Part shown: one piece after another, positions 16,589-19,025 of the stretch | How positions within the stretch are numbered: position 1 is the stretch's first letter | Layout of the letters: each line of letters begins with the position of its first letter | NCBI GenBank assembly: GCA_001931905.2 | Contig: MSJI02000386.1 | Location: 1-19,025, forward strand | Direction of reading: 5' to 3' | DNA from: Cladosporium sp. IMV 00045 | Lineage: Eukaryota > Ascomycota > Dothideomycetes > Cladosporiales > Cladosporiaceae | Length of the DNA stretch: 19,025 nucleotides | The notes under the pieces: generated by a model | What the model was told of the DNA's origin: nothing | Database searches by the model: none | The model's input: only the letters and a program-made list of their open reading frames with translations | Made by a program: the position numbers and the translations under genes

Positions 16589-19014
16589 TTACTTCGCAAA
16601 GTGCAAGTCGTAGTTGAGCCACTTCCTCGCCTGGACTTCCGGCACGCTGAGACCGGGGGTACCGTAGGTGAGGGGTGCGAAGTAGAGGAAGCCCCAGATC
16701 AGAGCGGCGATGACGACGCCGGATGCGGCCCAGGTGGTGAGCAGGGACTGGCCGGCAATGCGCTCCCTGATGGGCCTGGAACGAGGGGTCTTGGTGATCT
16801 TGCCGCTTTCCTTGGGGAAGGTGGCGGCGTCGGATGGCTCGATGTTGAAGATGAACTCGACCAGGGCACCGGCGACGAGGGCGCTGGCGAGATGAGCTGG
16901 CAAATAATGGTGCAGGAAGAGCTGGCGGCCCATGATGAAGAAGGGAACGTAGTGAGCGGCCCAGGTCAGGAAGAAGAATCCGGTGCTGTTGTACAAGCGG
17001 GAGCGAGCACCTGTCAATCGTGTTAGCTTCTGTTATTGCAAATGAGGATAGACTGTTTGCTTACGCTTATCGAGAGCATCGACACCACGGCGGATGCTGA
17101 CTTGGTCTGCCAAGATGATACCGGCAAAGACAGCCAGGATAGAGGATGCGATCCACCAACCAATCGGGTTGCCGAGGAAGTAGATCTGCTGCCTAGTCTC
17201 GTTCTCGGTCCAGAAGCTGACACCACGAAGGAGGAATGGCCATTGGATGGGGAACGAGGCGTAAGGGTGGCTGGAGGTCAAAGCGTTGTTGTGGAAGAAC
17301 ATGGCGCGCTGAAGTTCGAAGTACTTCTTCAAGAAAGGCATGCTCTTGACTTTACGCGATTCTTTCTTGAGACGCGGCGAGTCCTCGGGAAGGCCTGGGA
17401 TCTCCTCAACATACCAGATGTTGCTGGATTGTGCGATGTTCTTGTTGCCGTTGATTTCAGCCTGCTTGTAACCCCAGTCAGGCAAAGGAGTGGTGTGGGT
17501 CCACATGGCAACCTTTGTTGGAAAGTGGACGAGCTTGAAGTGGGATGACATGGTCTTGAACTGCTGGTTGCTCTTTCCATTCTCGATCCTGATCTCGAAG
17601 AGAGTGTCGTTGAAACGCTTGCCGTTCGCATCCTCAGCGGGAACAGTGGTGAACTCCTGGTTGGTGGGATAGAAAGGAGAAGCAACATCGTGGGTCAACA
17701 ACCAGCTGTCGGTCACCAAGTGGCGGAATCTAACGACATCACCGTTCTTGACGGCGTGGCCACCTCCTTCCATCGCGACGGAGGGGATGATTTGCCAGAG
17801 GTTGTTGGTGTCATTGTGAGGGTAGCCAGTGACTTGCTGGCCCTGAGAGGAGATACGGCCATCCTCGTAGCGCAGCGGGTACTTGTCGACGTGCGAGTGA
17901 AGGTAAACCTTGGTTTCCTTGTGCTTCATTGCGATGTTGTCGAAGTAATCGATACCAACGGCCTGTTGGGTCATCAAGTTGTCGCTCAAGGTCTCCTGGA
18001 ATTCTGGGGTCATGAAATCGTCACCTGGTCCCGAGCGCGAGAGGATTGTGAAGTGCACCTGGAACCAGAACAGGTACATGAGGAACGGGACGACGATGAA
18101 GCCAATGACGCGAGCGGTAAGGTGCTTGCCAAATTCAGGGATGCTGAGAGGGCCTTGCTTGCGGTTGATGTCCAGCAAGTCCCAGAGATCGATCACGACG
18201 GGCACACCAATTGAGAAGAATGTGAAGGCTCCAACGTATTTGGTGCTGATAACGCAAGACATGCAGATGCCAGTCAAAAGAAGCCACTTCCACCACTTGC
18301 GTCCAAACGGCGCGTGTCGGAGCTTGTAGAAGCGAATATAGCAGAGGACGCTGAGGGCCATGAAGAGAACCAAAGTTGCGTCCAGCAAGATGAGGCGGGT
18401 CTGGCCAATGTGCGCATTGTCAAAGAGAACAACGGAAGCCGCGACAATACACGCAGGAAGACTGTAGCCAGACTCCCACATGATCCAGAAGACGACGCTG
18501 ACGGTCAAGGAGCCCATCATTGCTGGCATCGATCGATATGCGACGTAGGGGACTCTGTTTGTAATGTAGGAGTCTCCAATGTTCTCAAACAGGAAAGATC
18601 CATCGTAGCCAACGAGCCAGCCCGCGAATGCGAACAAGAGCTTGCCGAAGGGAGGGTGGACATCGAAGAAGTAGGTCCGCTGAAGGTAGTACGAGGCGAA
18701 CTGCGTCGGGCTCGATTAGGAGAGGTGTTCTTGGTCTTCTACCCATGTGCTTGTATTCATACCTTGCCAAAGTGCACCTCATCGAACACCACCTGGTTGG
18801 GATGGCTGATGCCCCAGAAACGAGTGATAAACGCCAAAACAGTAATCACCGCCAACGCAAGCTTGTAATCCCATTCCTTCTGCACAGGCTCTTTTGTATT
18901 ACCTTTGAATTGGTTGACAGCATCGTCTGCGGCGTCGTGAATGCGCGTCGAGGCGTCTGGGTCGGTCACGCCTTTCTTTCCACCTCGTTGGCGGACGCCG
19001 GCGGGGGAAGACAT
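16589..19014 (-). CDS. pmt4: Dolichyl-phosphate-mannose--protein mannosyltransferase, Pmt4 family
   Basis: ER membrane glycosyltransferase (EC 2.4.1.109) that transfers mannose from dolichol phosphate to Ser/Thr of secretory proteins, mainly membrane-anchored ones, and supports wall integrity. Three exons (18763-19014, 17065-18700, 16589-17010) with introns of 62 and 54 nt give 769 residues, the length of yeast Pmt4 and Aspergillus PmtC. The catalytic Asp78-Glu79 pair lies in VVFDEVHFGK, followed by YFFDVHPPFGKLL, a signature separating Pmt4 from Pmt1 and Pmt2. The multi-span N-terminal half (about 50-300) is followed by a luminal region with MIR repeats (about 345-525; HSHVDKYP, GQQVTGY, HDVASPFYPTN) and a C-terminal membrane block (about 595-750). 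The start has a Lys/Arg-rich cytosolic N-terminus. Pmt4 enzymes act as homodimers, by family knowledge. Complete within the window, with only 11 bp of upstream sequence. Confidence 0.96.
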
Positions 19015-19025
19015 CGTTGGTGTGT

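Overview
The window is a compact, gene-dense stretch of an ascomycete nuclear genome. I infer a filamentous fungus of Dothideomycetes type, possibly Mycosphaerellales-like. The evidence is: (1) short introns of 54-173 nt with GTATGT/GTAAGT/GTGAGT-type donors, CTAAC/CTGAC-type branch sites and YAG acceptors; (2) protein variants typical of filamentous fungi, namely a 151-residue Rad6 without the yeast acidic tail, an Nkin-like kinesin-1, and a fungal 17.8 kDa complex I subunit; (3) long pyrimidine-rich leaders. The class-level placement rests on protein recall and was not searched. No tRNA, rRNA, transposon, CRISPR array or prokaryotic operon was seen.

Layout, left to right. Three genes lie on the minus strand: conventional kinesin heavy chain (292-3082), the Rad6/Ubc2 ubiquitin-conjugating enzyme (4235-4759) and a CTP-dependent diacylglycerol kinase Dgk1 (5308-6531). 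Three lie on the plus strand: histidinol-phosphate aminotransferase (7234-8598, divergent from DGK1), an unrecognised 353-residue probable nuclear protein (9761-10822) and the V-ATPase d subunit Vma6 (11477-12741). Three more lie on the minus strand: the complex I 17.8 kDa subunit (13739-14587, convergent with VMA6), an unrecognised 152-residue small basic/acidic protein (15092-15610) and the protein O-mannosyltransferase Pmt4 (16589-19014). All nine coding sequences appear complete once introns are removed, and spliced lengths match the families.

The genes are mostly housekeeping: transport, ubiquitination, lipid and amino-acid metabolism, vacuolar acidification, respiration and glycosylation. 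They do not form an obvious pathway cluster, and I see no sign of a secondary-metabolite or defence island. The least explained material is the 353-residue protein (basic motif, two SUMO-type motifs, a long CT-rich leader and a likely 5'-UTR intron), the 152-residue protein, a 38-nt near-perfect hairpin at 15964-16001, a 4-copy decamer repeat at 9211-9250, TCACGTGA palindromes in three intergenic regions, a Gcn4/CPC1-type pair upstream of the histidine gene, and a kinesin intron whose retention would stay open but remove the autoinhibitory tail. I do not see a clear new multi-gene system.
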